Origin: Streptosporangium becharense
GTDB lineage: Bacteria > Actinomycetota > Actinomycetes > Streptosporangiales > Streptosporangiaceae
DNA length: 64,000 bases
NCBI RefSeq assembly: GCF_014204985.1
Contig: NZ_JACHMP010000001.1
Location: 4,340,001-4,404,000 of the forward strand
Reading direction: 5' to 3'
The notes below the pieces were generated by a model. That model did not search any database, was not told the DNA's origin, and saw nothing but the letters and a program-made list of their open reading frames with translations. Position numbers and translations under genes: made by a program. Positions 17,451 through 27,339 of this stretch are shown piece after piece. The stretch's first letter is position 1. Every line of letters starts with the position of its first letter.

Positions 17451-18750
17451 CCAGCACTCCGCCGACGGCCAGTCCGACCAGGGCCGGGACCATGAGGAAC
17501 GCCTGCTGGGTGCCGAACCCGTCGGCCAGCGCACCCAGCAGGAACGGACCCGCCCCCACGGCCAGGCTCGCGTAGATCGAGGCCACGGCCGAGGCGTGGT
17601 CGGGCTGCCCCGCGGAGACGGCCAGCACCCGGGAGAGCGCCAGCGGGAAGTGCAGCGAGACTCCCAGCCCGCACAGGGCCAGCCCCGCGTAGGAGAGCGC
17701 CGGGTGTGTGCTCGGCCAGAAGACCGCCCATCCCGCGGCGGTGAGCAGCAGCGCCCCGACGAGCAGCGCGGCCGGTGGCACCCGCAGTGCCAGCCGTCCA
17801 CCGGCCAGCCGCCCCGCCGCCATGCCTGCGGTGAAGGCGGTCAGCGCCGTCGCCGCCACCGCGGCGGACAGACCGGTCTGGTCGGAGAACAGCCTGGCCG
17901 CCCACAGGTTGAAGCAGAACTCCATCGCCACGCAGCAGAACAGCACCATCCCGGCCAGGTAGAACCGCCAGCCGAAACGGGGCCCGGCACCCGCGCCGCC
18001 GGTACCGCCCGCACCCGCGCCACTCGTGCCCCCTGCACCTGAGCCGCCGCCTGTGCCGTTCACACCGCCGTCTGCACCGCCGTCTGCACCGGCGTCACCC
18101 GCACCGGCGTCACCCGCACCGACGCCCGCACCGGGGGCATCCGCGTCGTCGGCCGGACCGCCCGCGCCGCCGTCGCGTTCCGGCATCCAGACGCGTCCCA
18201 TGGTCAGTGCGAGCAATACGGTCAGCAGGAGCGGCACCAGCAGCGCCGCCCGCCAGCCGAACGCGCTCTGCGCGGCGGCGCTGACCACGAACGGGACACC
18301 GATGCCGACGATCACGCAGACGGCGTTGGCCTCGCTGATCGCGGCAGGACCCGCCGGGCCGTGGTGGTCGGCGAGCGCGGCCATGCCCGCGTACAGGGTG
18401 ATCGAGGCCATCCCGCTGGCCATGCCGTACCCCAGGAGCGTGGCCGGTAGGGCGGTGGAGGCGGCGACCAGGAGCATGCCGGCGTTCATCCCGGCCAGCC
18501 CGGTCCAGACGACGGCCCGACGGCCGATCCTGCCGGTCAGCCAGGGCAGTGCGAGCCCGGTGGCGATCCCGCCGGCCGCCATCGCGGTGCCGTGCAGGCC
18601 GGCCGTCGTCTGTGAGACCCCCTGGTCGATGCGGAGCAGCGGCAGCACGGCGCTGAGGCCGTACAGGTAGGTGGCGAAGACGCCGAGTTGCAGGTAGATC
18701 AGCCAGGTCGCGCGGTCGCGGTTCAGCCGAACGGACGCGATCGCAGTCAA
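17428..18750 (-). CDS. MFS transporter
   Basis: A 440-residue major facilitator protein with twelve predicted membrane spans. The cytoplasmic loop between spans 6 and 7 is an unusual Gly/Ala/Asp-rich insert of about 65 residues (about 205-270, GAGVGAGDAGAGDAGADGG and on). The nearest reading is a CynX/NimT or YfcJ-like carrier, but no substrate motif is decisive. The start gives MTAIASVRLNRDRATWLIYL. It shares a 3' end with the secreted protein gene. Confidence 0.88.
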   Translation of the reverse strand: MTAIASVRLNRDRATWLIYLQLGVFATYLYGLSAVLPLLRIDQGVSQTTAGLHGTAMAAGGIATGLALPWLTGRIGRRAVVWTGLAGMNAGMLLVAASTALPATLLGYGMASGMASITLYAGMAALADHHGPAGPAAISEANAVCVIVGIGVPFVVSAAAQSAFGWRAALLVPLLLTVLLALTMGRVWMPERDGGAGGPADDADAPGAGVGAGDAGAGDAGADGGADGGVNGTGGGSGAGGTSGAGAGGTGGAGAGPRFGWRFYLAGMVLFCCVAMEFCFNLWAARLFSDQTGLSAAVAATALTAFTAGMAAGRLAGGRLALRVPPAALLVGALLLTAAGWAVFWPSTHPALSYAGLALCGLGVSLHFPLALSRVLAVSAGQPDHASAVASIYASLAVGAGPFLLGALADGFGTQQAFLMVPALVGLAVGGVLVNSSRRT

Positions 18751-18833
18751 CCGGTGCCCCCGATACCCCAGAACGTCAAACAGCCCCGAAAACTATCGCA
18801 TGGGATGGAAGGTGACGATCAACGCGGGGTGGT

Positions 18834-20258
18834 TCACTTGAGGGCGTCGAGCTGGTCGGCGAACCAGCGGCTCGGGGGCAGCGCGGTGGCCGCCGCGACC
18901 AGCAGGGCGCCTCTCCTGGCGCGCTCGTCCTCGGGCATCGTCAGGCCCTCGTGCAGGGCGGCGGCCGTGGCGGAGACGTCGTAGGGGTTGACCGTCAGCG
19001 CGTGCTCACCGAGCTCGGCGGCGGCGCCCGCCTCGCGCGAGAGCACCAGCACGCTGTTCGGCGACAGGACGGGCCCCTCCTTGGCCACCAGGTTCATCCC
19101 GTCGCGGATCGGGTTGACCAGCAGCACGTCGGCCAGCCGGTAGGCGGCGAGCGAGCGCGGGTAGTCGTCGTTGACGTTGAGGATCAGGGGGTCCCAGTCC
19201 TCGGTGGCGTATTCGTCCTCGATCTCCTGGGCACAGCGTTGTACCGCCGCGGTGTACTCGCGGTATTCGGGCAGGTCGTGCCGGGAGGGGTAGGCGAAGG
19301 CCAGATGCGTCACCCGGCCGTGCCACTCCGGATGGGCGGCGAGGAACTCCCGGTAGGCGGTCAACCCCCGGACGATGTTCTTGGACAGCTCGGTCCGGTC
19401 GATCCGGACGATCAGCCTGCGGTCGCCCACCTGGTCGCGGAGCGCGGCCATGTGCGACTCGACGTCGGGCTCCGAGGCCCGTGCCCACAGCGCCGCGCCG
19501 TCCACGCCCAGGCTGTGCACGCCGATCCGGGTGGTCCGGCCGGCGTACGCCACCGTGCGTCCGGCGCGGTCGACCCGGGCGCCGAGGAGCGCCTCGCAGC
19601 AGTCCATGAACGCCTCGCCCCACCGGGCGGTCAGGAAACCCGCGTGGTCGGCGCCGAGGATCCCCTCCAGCAGCTCGACCCCCACGTCGTCGGGGAGCAG
19701 GCTGAAGTACTCGGGCGGAGCCCACGGCGTGTGGGAGAAATGGGCGATCCGCACGTCCGGTCGCTCGCCTCTGAGCATGGCCGGGGCGAGGCTCAGATGG
19801 TAGTCCTGCACCATCACCCGTGCCCCGTGCGCGGCCTCCTCGGCCAGCGCCATCGCGAACGCCTCGTTGTAGGCCTGGTACGACTCCCACTCGCGGCGGA
19901 ACCTGGCGTCGAAGTGCGGCCGGTTGGGGGTGTCGTACAGCAGATGGTTGACGAACCACAGGGTGGAGTTGGCCACCGCGTTGTAGGCGCGGTGGAAGGT
20001 CGCCTGAGGGATGTCGAGCATCCGCAGCGCTCCGGTGTCATAGCCGGCGTGGTCGATCCGGCCGCCGGGCGCCAGCCGTGCGGCGCCGCGGTCACCGTCG
20101 GACAGCGCCGCGCAGACCCAGAGCGTGCCGAGATCCTTGGCGGCCTCGGACAGGCCCGAGACCAGGCCGCCTCCGCCCCGGCGAATGGACAGGGAACCGT
20201 CGTCGGAGAGAGTGAAGGAGACGGGGCCGCGGTTCGAGGCGACCAGGATCGCGTTCAT
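18834..20258 (-). CDS. otsA: trehalose-6-phosphate synthase (GT20)
   Basis: The 474-residue glycosyltransferase family 20 enzyme joins UDP-glucose (or ADP/GDP-glucose) to glucose-6-phosphate. The substrate loop RRGGGGLVSGL is near residue 26. WFVNHLLYD, VQDYHLSLAPAMLR and SHTPWAPPEYF follow. The C-terminal donor-site block NPIRDGMNLVAKE is intact. The length equals that of E. coli OtsA. With otsB nearby this completes the osmolyte trehalose route, although the two genes are on opposite strands and separated by two unrelated genes, so they are not one operon. ATG at 20258 is the family start. Confidence 0.93.
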   Translation of the reverse strand: MNAILVASNRGPVSFTLSDDGSLSIRRGGGGLVSGLSEAAKDLGTLWVCAALSDGDRGAARLAPGGRIDHAGYDTGALRMLDIPQATFHRAYNAVANSTLWFVNHLLYDTPNRPHFDARFRREWESYQAYNEAFAMALAEEAAHGARVMVQDYHLSLAPAMLRGERPDVRIAHFSHTPWAPPEYFSLLPDDVGVELLEGILGADHAGFLTARWGEAFMDCCEALLGARVDRAGRTVAYAGRTTRIGVHSLGVDGAALWARASEPDVESHMAALRDQVGDRRLIVRIDRTELSKNIVRGLTAYREFLAAHPEWHGRVTHLAFAYPSRHDLPEYREYTAAVQRCAQEIEDEYATEDWDPLILNVNDDYPRSLAAYRLADVLLVNPIRDGMNLVAKEGPVLSPNSVLVLSREAGAAAELGEHALTVNPYDVSATAAALHEGLTMPEDERARRGALLVAAATALPPSRWFADQLDALK

Positions 20259-20492
20259 TCAACCCCCTCGACCTAAGGGACACGCCTGTTCTGAAGGCTA
20301 GCCGGGACCTCTCCGGGATGCCCTGCTCTTCGAAACAAGGAGGAACGCCGTTCATCAGATTGTGTCAGCTCTTGTCGGCAGCTCGATGGGTGCCTGTGGG
20401 TTCGCGTTCTTTCGGAAGCCGTATGACGGGTCGGCAAAGGTGTCCCCCGACCGTAGGATGTCTGCGACTGTGACCGCTGATTGGGGCTCGTG

Positions 20493-21056
20493 ATGGCGCT
20501 GGATGAGACGACCGAGGAACTGGCCCGTGAGGCCGCCCGGGGCGACCACCGTGCGCTCGGCGAACTGCTGAAGCGGATCGAGCCCGACGTCTTCCGCCAC
20601 TGCCACCGGATCCTCCCCTACCGGCAGGACGCCGAGGAGGCGTGCCAGGACACCCTCCTGGCGGTGGCGCGCAACATCAGCCGTTTCGAGGGGCGTGCCC
20701 GGTTCAGCACCTGGCTGCACATCGTGACGGCCAACTGCGCCAGGACCACCTACCGTTCGCTGAAGCGCCGCGCCGCCGAGCAGAGTTCGGACGAGCTGCC
20801 GCTGTTGCAGAAGCCCGACGTCGCCCGGGTGAGCGTGATCGCCGGTTCCCGGCTGGACCTCCTCGACGCGATGGAGGCACTGGAGACCGACAAGCCCGAG
20901 CTGGCCCAGGCGCTGGTGCTGCGCGACATCTGCCAGCTCGACTACAACGAGGTGGCCGAGCAGCTGGGCATCCCGCTCGGCACCGCCAAGTCCCGCATCC
21001 ACCAGGCGCGTAAGTACGTGCAGGGGGCCCTGGGCGACGCCTACGGCCTGTTCTGA
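20493..21056 (+). CDS. ECF-type RNA polymerase sigma factor
   Basis: The 187-residue protein has sigma region 2 (about 8-80, with the DAEEACQDTLLAVARNISRF segment) and region 4 (about 120-180, with LAQALVLRDICQLDYNEVAE and GIPLGTAKSRIHQARKYVQ). That is the minimal ECF layout. No anti-sigma gene is adjacent, which is unusual for the group; the next gene downstream is an acetyltransferase fragment. I prefer the ATG at 20493 (TTGGGG upstream) over the in-frame TTG at 20481. It is divergent from otsA. Confidence 0.93.
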   Translation: MALDETTEELAREAARGDHRALGELLKRIEPDVFRHCHRILPYRQDAEEACQDTLLAVARNISRFEGRARFSTWLHIVTANCARTTYRSLKRRAAEQSSDELPLLQKPDVARVSVIAGSRLDLLDAMEALETDKPELAQALVLRDICQLDYNEVAEQLGIPLGTAKSRIHQARKYVQGALGDAYGLF

Positions 21057-21170
21057 TCCCGTCCGCGGGGTTTCCGGCCGAGCCGGGGGTTGCCGGTCGT
21101 GGTGCGAGGGTGTGCCGACGTGCCGGGCCGGTCGGCAGCGCAGAGTCGGCGTAGCTTCCATATTCCCGGT

Positions 21171-21506
21171 GTGGGCGGATCTGTCCGCCCACTATTCTCG
21201 GTCGCGGTACCGATCGGGTACCACTCCGGGGGCTACAAGGGTGTCCCCGTCGACGGGACCGTGGAGATCGGTTACGAGATCGCGCCGGGGTTCCGCCGCC
21301 GCGGCCTCGCCGGCGCCGCCGCGATCGCACTCGTCGACCGCGTTCTCGGGCACGGAGAGGTCACCCGCGTGACCGCGCACACGCCGGCGGGTGACGCCGC
21401 TTGCGGCGGGGTGCTCCGCAACGCCGGATTCAGCGTCGAGGCCCGGATCGAGGATCCGGAGCACGGCGCGATCGAGCGGTGGGTCCGGACCCGGTCCGCG
21501 AACTGA
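21171..21506 (+). pseudogene. GNAT N-acetyltransferase, N-terminally truncated
   Basis: The C-terminal part of a GNAT enzyme is clear. It reads DGTVEIGYEIAPGFRRRGLA (the acetyl-CoA-binding motif A), then AAIALVDRVLGHG, then AACGGVLRNAGFSVEAR. The usual first 50-60 residues are missing: upstream codons give no similarity. A GTG at 21171 could start a 111-residue product. It is either a decayed gene or a minimal acetyltransferase. The reading direction and codon use match its neighbours. Confidence 0.55.
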
Positions 21507-21754
21507 CCGGCTGACAGGAGAGGCGCCGTCATGGCGCACGGCGGCCTCGCCGACGACGAGTGATCCCTGATCGGGTCTCGCCCGCCCCCGGGCGGGTGAG
21601 GCCCGAGGGAGGGTCTCCCCGTTCCGACCCGCGCGGCAGGGCAATCTGTCCGTCAGGTAACACGCTGCGTCTTGAAATATGAGACGGGTGGTCAGGGGCC
21701 CGGTGTGCCGGGGTAGAGTGCAGAAGACCTGCCCGTCAGGTCCACAACTGAACA

Positions 21755-21900
21755 TTTGCTCATCCAGAGGGGTGGAGGGACCGGCCCTGCGAAGCCCCGG
21801 CAACCCTCCCGGTTCAAGACTCGTGATCTGACGAGGTCGGCCGGGACAGGTGCCAATTCCGGTCTGCGGCCAAGGTGGTCGCAGACGAAGATGAGGGAAA
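21755..21900 (+). promoter_or_regulatory. SAM-I (S-box) riboswitch
   Basis: The core matches the S-box consensus in order. GGTGGAGGGACCGG comes first, followed by CCCTGCGAAGCCCCGGCAAC. A variable P3 arm comes next. Then come GGTGCCAATTCC and a P4 stem (GTCTGCG/CGCAGAC). P1 pairs CTCATC (21759-21764) with GATGAG (21890-21895). The 3' strand of P1 runs into the GAGGGAAAGG Shine-Dalgarno region just upstream of the start at 21912. SAM binding should therefore stabilise P1 and block initiation. No separate terminator hairpin is seen, so translational control is likely. Confidence 0.9.
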
Positions 21901-21911
21901 GGCCTCGCTTC

Positions 21912-23189
21912 ATGGTGCTTGCGACCACTGAGAACACCACCGCTTCCCCCGCCCGCGCCGGAGACTTCGGACCCGCCGTCGCGCTGTCCTGCCGCGAGTG
22001 CGGTGCCCGTTACGACCTCGGTCCCAGCTTCGCCTGTATCGAGTGTTTCGGGCCTCTGGAGATCGCCTACGAGTTCGGTCGCGTGACCAGGGCTCAGATC
22101 GCCGAGGGGCCGACCAACATCTGGCGCTACCGCGCGCTGCTGCCCGTCCCGGCGGACGTGACCACCAAGCCCAACATGGCCCCCGGCTGGACCAAGCTGG
22201 TCAAGGCCGACAACCTCGCCCGTGAGCTGGGCATCCGCTCGCTGCACATCAAGGACGACTCCGGCAACCCCACGCACTCCTTCAAGGACCGCGTGGTGGC
22301 CATCGCCGTCGAGGCGGCCCGCAACTTCGGCTTCCACACGCTCTCCTGCTCCTCCACCGGCAATCTCGCGGGCGCGGTCACCGCCGCCGCGGCCCGCGCC
22401 GGGCTGGACGCGTGCGTGTTCATCCCGGCGAACCTGGAGGAAGCCAAGATCGTCATGGCCTCGGTGTACGGCGGCAAGCTCGTCGGCATCGAGGGGACCT
22501 ACGACGACGTCAACCGCTTCTGCTCGGAGCTGATCGGTGACGAGCTGGGCGACCGCTGGGGCTTCGTCAACGTCAACCTGCGGCCCTACTACGCCGAGGG
22601 TTCCAAGACCCTGGCCTACGAGATCGCCGAGCAGCTCGGCTGGCGGATCCCGGACCAGGTCATCGTCCCGGTCGCCTCCGGCTCCCAGCTCACGAAGATC
22701 GACAAGGGCTTCAAGGAGTTGATCGCCCTCGGCCTCGTCGAGGACAGGCCGTACAAGATCTTCGCGGCCCAGGCCGAGGGATGCTCGCCGGTCTCGGCCG
22801 CGTACAAGGCGGGTCACGACGTGATCCGCCCGGTCAAGCCCGACACCATCGCCAAGTCGCTGGCGATCGGCAACCCGGCCGACGGCCCCTACGTGCTGGA
22901 CATCGCCCGCCGCACCGGCGGGGCGGTCGAGGACGTCACCGACGCCGAGATCGTCGAGGCGATCCGCCTGCTGGCGCGAACCGAGGGCATCTTCGCCGAG
23001 ACCGCCGGAGGCGTCACCGTGGGAGTCCTCCGCAAGCTGGTCGCCTCCGGGGTGCTCGATCCCGAGGCGGAGACCGTGGTGCTCAACACCGGCGACGGGC
23101 TGAAGACCCTCGACGCGGTGGCCGGCCAGGCACGTCCCACCGCGGTCATCCGGCCGTCTCTTGACGCATTCCGTACGGCTATCGCCTAA
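21912..23189 (+). CDS. metM: threonine-synthase-like PLP enzyme, probable homocysteine synthase MetM
   Basis: The 425-residue fold-II PLP enzyme has a short Cys-rich N-terminal knuckle (CRECGARYDL...FACIECFG). The PLP-lysine region is HIKDDSGNPTHSFKDR, followed by SCSSTGNLAGAV and, near the end, ETAGGVTVGVLRKL. By homology it is a threonine synthase acting on O-phosphohomoserine. A SAM riboswitch ahead and a sulfur-carrier gene 22 nt behind fit better with MetM, reported in Streptomyces to make homocysteine from O-phosphohomoserine with a thiocarboxylated carrier. No hom or thrB gene is nearby, so the true thrC is probably elsewhere. A plain threonine synthase remains possible. The ATG at 21912 has AAAGG 9 nt upstream. 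Confidence 0.82.
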   Translation: MVLATTENTTASPARAGDFGPAVALSCRECGARYDLGPSFACIECFGPLEIAYEFGRVTRAQIAEGPTNIWRYRALLPVPADVTTKPNMAPGWTKLVKADNLARELGIRSLHIKDDSGNPTHSFKDRVVAIAVEAARNFGFHTLSCSSTGNLAGAVTAAAARAGLDACVFIPANLEEAKIVMASVYGGKLVGIEGTYDDVNRFCSELIGDELGDRWGFVNVNLRPYYAEGSKTLAYEIAEQLGWRIPDQVIVPVASGSQLTKIDKGFKELIALGLVEDRPYKIFAAQAEGCSPVSAAYKAGHDVIRPVKPDTIAKSLAIGNPADGPYVLDIARRTGGAVEDVTDAEIVEAIRLLARTEGIFAETAGGVTVGVLRKLVASGVLDPEAETVVLNTGDGLKTLDAVAGQARPTAVIRPSLDAFRTAIA

Positions 23190-23211
23190 AAATCGCGAAA
23201 GGTATTGAATT

Positions 23212-23487
23212 ATGAGCGTTTCTGTACGGATTCCGACGATCCTCCGGACTTACACCGGCGGAGCCGCCGAGGTGAACGCCGAGGGTGCCACCCTTCGTGA
23301 CGTTCTGCAGAAGCTGGACGCGGACTTCCCCGGCATCGGAGCCCGGATTCTCGACGAGACCGGGAAGATCCGGCGTTTCGTGAACGTCTACGTCGGTGAT
23401 GAGGACGTCCGTTTCGCCGACAATCTCGACACCGCCACGCCCGCGGGTGCCCAGATCTCCATCATCCCGGCGGTCGCCGGGGGCTGA
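23212..23487 (+). CDS. metO: ubiquitin-like sulfur carrier protein, probable MetO (MoaD/ThiS/CysO family)
   Basis: A 91-residue beta-grasp protein ending in the diglycine AVAGG needed for thiocarboxylation. MSVSVRIPTILRTYTGGAAE and LQKLDADFPGIGARIL match CysO/MoaD-type carriers. It lies 22 nt after the threonine-synthase-like gene, with GCGAAAGG as Shine-Dalgarno, so it is co-transcribed and would share riboswitch control. It would be adenylated and sulfurated by a MoeZ-like enzyme (not in the window) and hand sulfur to the enzyme upstream. The name follows the Streptomyces pair; a CysO role in cysteine synthesis is the alternative, but no cysM or mec gene is adjacent. Confidence 0.85.
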   Translation: MSVSVRIPTILRTYTGGAAEVNAEGATLRDVLQKLDADFPGIGARILDETGKIRRFVNVYVGDEDVRFADNLDTATPAGAQISIIPAVAGG

Positions 23488-23493
23488 CCCCGG

Positions 23494-23600
23494 ATTCGGC
23501 GGTCCCGCACCGGATCCCCCTCCCGCGCAGACCCGGCGGCTCCGCTTCGGATCCCGCTCCCGCACCGATTCGGCGGTCCCGCACCGGATCCCGCTCCCGT
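23494..23600. repeat. GC-rich direct repeats after metO
   Basis: ATTCGGCGGTCCCGCACCGG occurs at 23494 and again at 23568, each followed by ATCCC and CTCCCG. A third, degenerate copy lies between them. They fill the space between the metO stop and the terminator. Confidence 0.8.
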
Positions 23601-23636
23601 GGGACCGCCTGGGGCACACTCTGTACCACCTCATAT

Positions 23637-23668
23637 GACACCCGCCCGGCTTCCGCCGGGCGGGTGTC
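23637..23668 (+). terminator. terminator of the metM-metO operon
   Basis: GACACCCGCCCGGC, loop TTCC, then GCCGGGCGGGTGTC: a perfect 14-bp stem followed by ATGCTTTG. It closes the riboswitch operon and separates it from the cold-shock gene. Confidence 0.9.
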
Positions 23669-23698
23669 ATGCTTTGTGGCGCGAGGTCGCATTCGTTG

Positions 23699-23924
23699 GC
23701 TCCGTAAAATAATGTAATCTTTAACTAACTAATCGTGATAACCAAACATCCTCGCGTACTAAATGCGTCGGTAAAGAGGGAGTTTGTTGGTTGACTCTGT
23801 TGCCCAACCGCGTCTCACAGGTATGGTCGAGGGCGATCGACGTAGGCGATGTCTCCGCCTCGGAGATTGAGGACTTCGCGAGAGGAATGGGCGTCGTCCT
23901 CAAGCCCAGTAAGAGGAGTCGCAA
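23699..23924 (+). promoter_or_regulatory. AT-rich promoter and long leader of the cold-shock gene
   Basis: The segment 23700-23765 (TAAAATAATGTAATC and on) is the most AT-rich stretch in this part of the window. It is followed by about 150 nt of untranslated DNA before the gene. Cold-shock mRNAs often carry a long structured leader; that this one does is inferred from position only. Confidence 0.5.
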
Positions 23925-24125
23925 GTGGCGCAGGGCACCGTCAAATGGTTCAACGCGGACAAGGGCTACGGCTTCATCGCGGTAGACGGTGGTAAGGATG
24001 TGTTCGTCCATTACTCCGCAATCATGATGGACGGTTACCGCTCACTCGAACAGGGCCAGCGGGTCGAGTTCGAGATCACCCAAGGTCAGAAAGGCCCGCA
24101 GGCGGAGTCCGTCCGGGCGGTCTGA
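23925..24125 (+). CDS. cold-shock protein (CspA family)
   Basis: A 66-residue single cold-shock domain. The RNA-binding motifs RNP1 (KGYGFI) and RNP2 (VFVHYSAI) are intact. It binds single-stranded nucleic acid as an RNA chaperone. The GTG start is preceded by AAGAGGAG. Its place between the sulfur-carrier gene and groEL matches the Streptomyces gene order. Confidence 0.96.
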   Translation: MAQGTVKWFNADKGYGFIAVDGGKDVFVHYSAIMMDGYRSLEQGQRVEFEITQGQKGPQAESVRAV

Positions 24126-24198
24126 CGTAGCCGTTCCGTGAATTCTGCGGAAAGTTTCGGCTGGGTCCGGTGGCAGCGCAGTCCGCCGGAACCGTCGC

Positions 24199-24239
24199 GG
24201 AGGCCCGGCCCATCCCCTTGGCGGGTGGGCCGGGCCTCC
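24199..24239 (+). terminator. terminator after the cold-shock gene
   Basis: GGAGGCCCGGCCCA pairs with TGGGCCGGGCCTCC across a short loop, with one bulge, followed by GCTTTCC. It insulates groEL from upstream transcription. Confidence 0.8.
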
Positions 24240-24325
24240 GCTTTCCGGCCGGGATCCGGCCTCCCGGGTGGTCGCAGGGCATGGGATCCGGCTTCCCGGG
24301 GCGGTCGCAGGTCATGGGGGTGCGG

Positions 24326-26126
<1,801 letters not shown>

Positions 26127-26140
26127 GTCCTGACGCTTTC

Positions 26141-26186
26141 CACGAGAAGAGGCGACCCCGAAGTGCCGGGGCCGTCTCTTTTCGTG
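26141..26186 (+). terminator. groEL terminator
   Basis: CACGAGAAGAGGCGACCCCG pairs with CGGGGCCGTCTCTTTTCGTG across AAGTGC, with few mismatches. The right arm includes TCTTTT. It lies 15 bases after the stop codon. Confidence 0.85.
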
Positions 26187-26208
26187 TTCACCGGTGCTTC
26201 TCCCGTGC

Positions 26209-26445
26209 TCATCCCGGGGAGCGGGGGTGGAATCCCGGGCCGTGCCCGGCGTCGGCGGTCGCGGGGCGGCCGGAGCCGGGCCGGTAGGTCATGGTCAGCG
26301 GCCCGTACAGGCGCAGGACGCCGGGGACGGGGACGCACGTGCCGGGCGGGCTGGTGGCGAACAGGCCGAGTTGCGGGTTGCCGTGGACGAACCAGACGAC
26401 GCCGCGGGTGTCGGTGACCAGGTCGCCGGGGCTCAGATCGCTCAT
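26209..26445 (-). CDS. small hypothetical protein
   Basis: The 78-residue product (MSDLSPGDLVTDTRGVVWFV and on) looks like a small beta-barrel, with repeated Gly/Pro turns and a disordered C-terminus. A very strong GAAGGAGG six bases before the ATG is the best evidence that it is a gene. No family is known to me. It is convergent with groEL. Confidence 0.65.
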   Translation of the reverse strand: MSDLSPGDLVTDTRGVVWFVHGNPQLGLFATSPPGTCVPVPGVLRLYGPLTMTYRPGSGRPATADAGHGPGFHPRSPG

Positions 26446-26892
26446 GGATGCCTCCTTCGTGGTGGTTCGGCGGTGGTTGTGCGGTGACCGGTTGTGCGGG
26501 GTCCGGTGGTCGGCGGCCTGCTTGTGGCCGGTCGCCGGTGGTCGGCTTGTGGCCGGTCGTGCGGGGTCCGGCGGGCGTGGGATGGGTGTGGGACGCCCGC
26601 CGGACGATCAGGGGGTGGCCCGCCGCCCCTCCAGACGGGCGGGCCACCCGGCCCCCGAGGCGAGGCCCCACATGCGGTACCTCGGGGGAGCCTGGGTGGT
26701 GTGCCGGGGCGGTGTGCAGGGGGGCCGCGCGCCGGGATCGCGGCATCCGGATGGTGGCGGCCGGGCCGTCTGTCACGGTTCGCCGACGTGGTGCCGGACG
26801 ACCTCAGCGTGCCGGTGCGGGGTGAGCGGGGAGGGGCCGAGCTCAGGGGCTGGGACGTGGTACTGGCGGATCACCTGGGGCCGGGGAGGACG
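26446..26892. other. intergenic region with degenerate repeats, no gene supported
   Basis: About 450 bp of G/T-rich DNA in which TTGTGCGGGGTCCGG-like and GGTGGTCGGC-like units recur. Long frames on the plus strand are Gly/Arg-rich composition artefacts. It would include the promoter of the small minus-strand gene at 26445. Confidence 0.5.
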
Positions 26893-27252
26893 TCATGGCG
26901 GAACCGCCTGCCGTGACCGAATTTCGACCTCTATGAGGTGACCGGTTTCGTCTCGGCTACACCGTGCGGTCCAGACACGGGTTGATAGCTTCGCCCATTC
27001 GGGGCCATCTGGCATGTAGAGGAGGCCGGGGTCGCGAATTTCGACCGTGAGTCCTTCGAGGGAGGGGGTGGCCTTCAGGCGGACCATGACGTTTTCAGGA
27101 GTGCGGCGGATCGCGATGGCCATCAACTCGCCGATCACTTCGCCGGCGTCTCTGGCCAGGTCCGGGTGAGTGGGGGAGGCGACGAACTGGATCCACTCTT
27201 GCGCCTTCCGGATGGAGGCGAGGACTCCAGGAAGGGAATGCTCATACGACAT
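26893..27252 (-). CDS. conserved-looking hypothetical, divergent from a GntR regulator
   Basis: The 119-residue soluble protein runs MSYEHSLPGVLASIRKAQEW..., with a helical first half and a strand-rich second half (VMVRLKATPSLEGLTVEIRD). I do not recognise the family. It shares a 90-bp AT-rich promoter region with the GntR gene, so it is the likely target of that regulator. I use the ATG at 27252; the frame also allows GTG 27261 and TTG 27264, none with a clear Shine-Dalgarno. Confidence 0.65.
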   Translation of the reverse strand: MSYEHSLPGVLASIRKAQEWIQFVASPTHPDLARDAGEVIGELMAIAIRRTPENVMVRLKATPSLEGLTVEIRDPGLLYMPDGPEWAKLSTRVWTARCSRDETGHLIEVEIRSRQAVPP

Positions 27253-27269
27253 AGGGACCACCAAAGCTT

Positions 27270-27318
27270 GGTAGCTAGATTGGATGCTTGATGCATAGCT
27301 TGCTACCTAGGTATCAAG
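27270..27318. promoter_or_regulatory. divergent operator region with nested inverted repeats
   Basis: GGTAGC (27270-27275) is inverted as GCTACC (27302-27307), and CTTGAT (27287-27292) is inverted as ATCAAG (27313-27318). TAGCTAG-like words recur in this AT-rich patch. This fits autoregulation by the adjacent GntR protein. Confidence 0.6.
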
Positions 27319-27339
27319 CCCGTCAAGCTAGTCCCTGTG

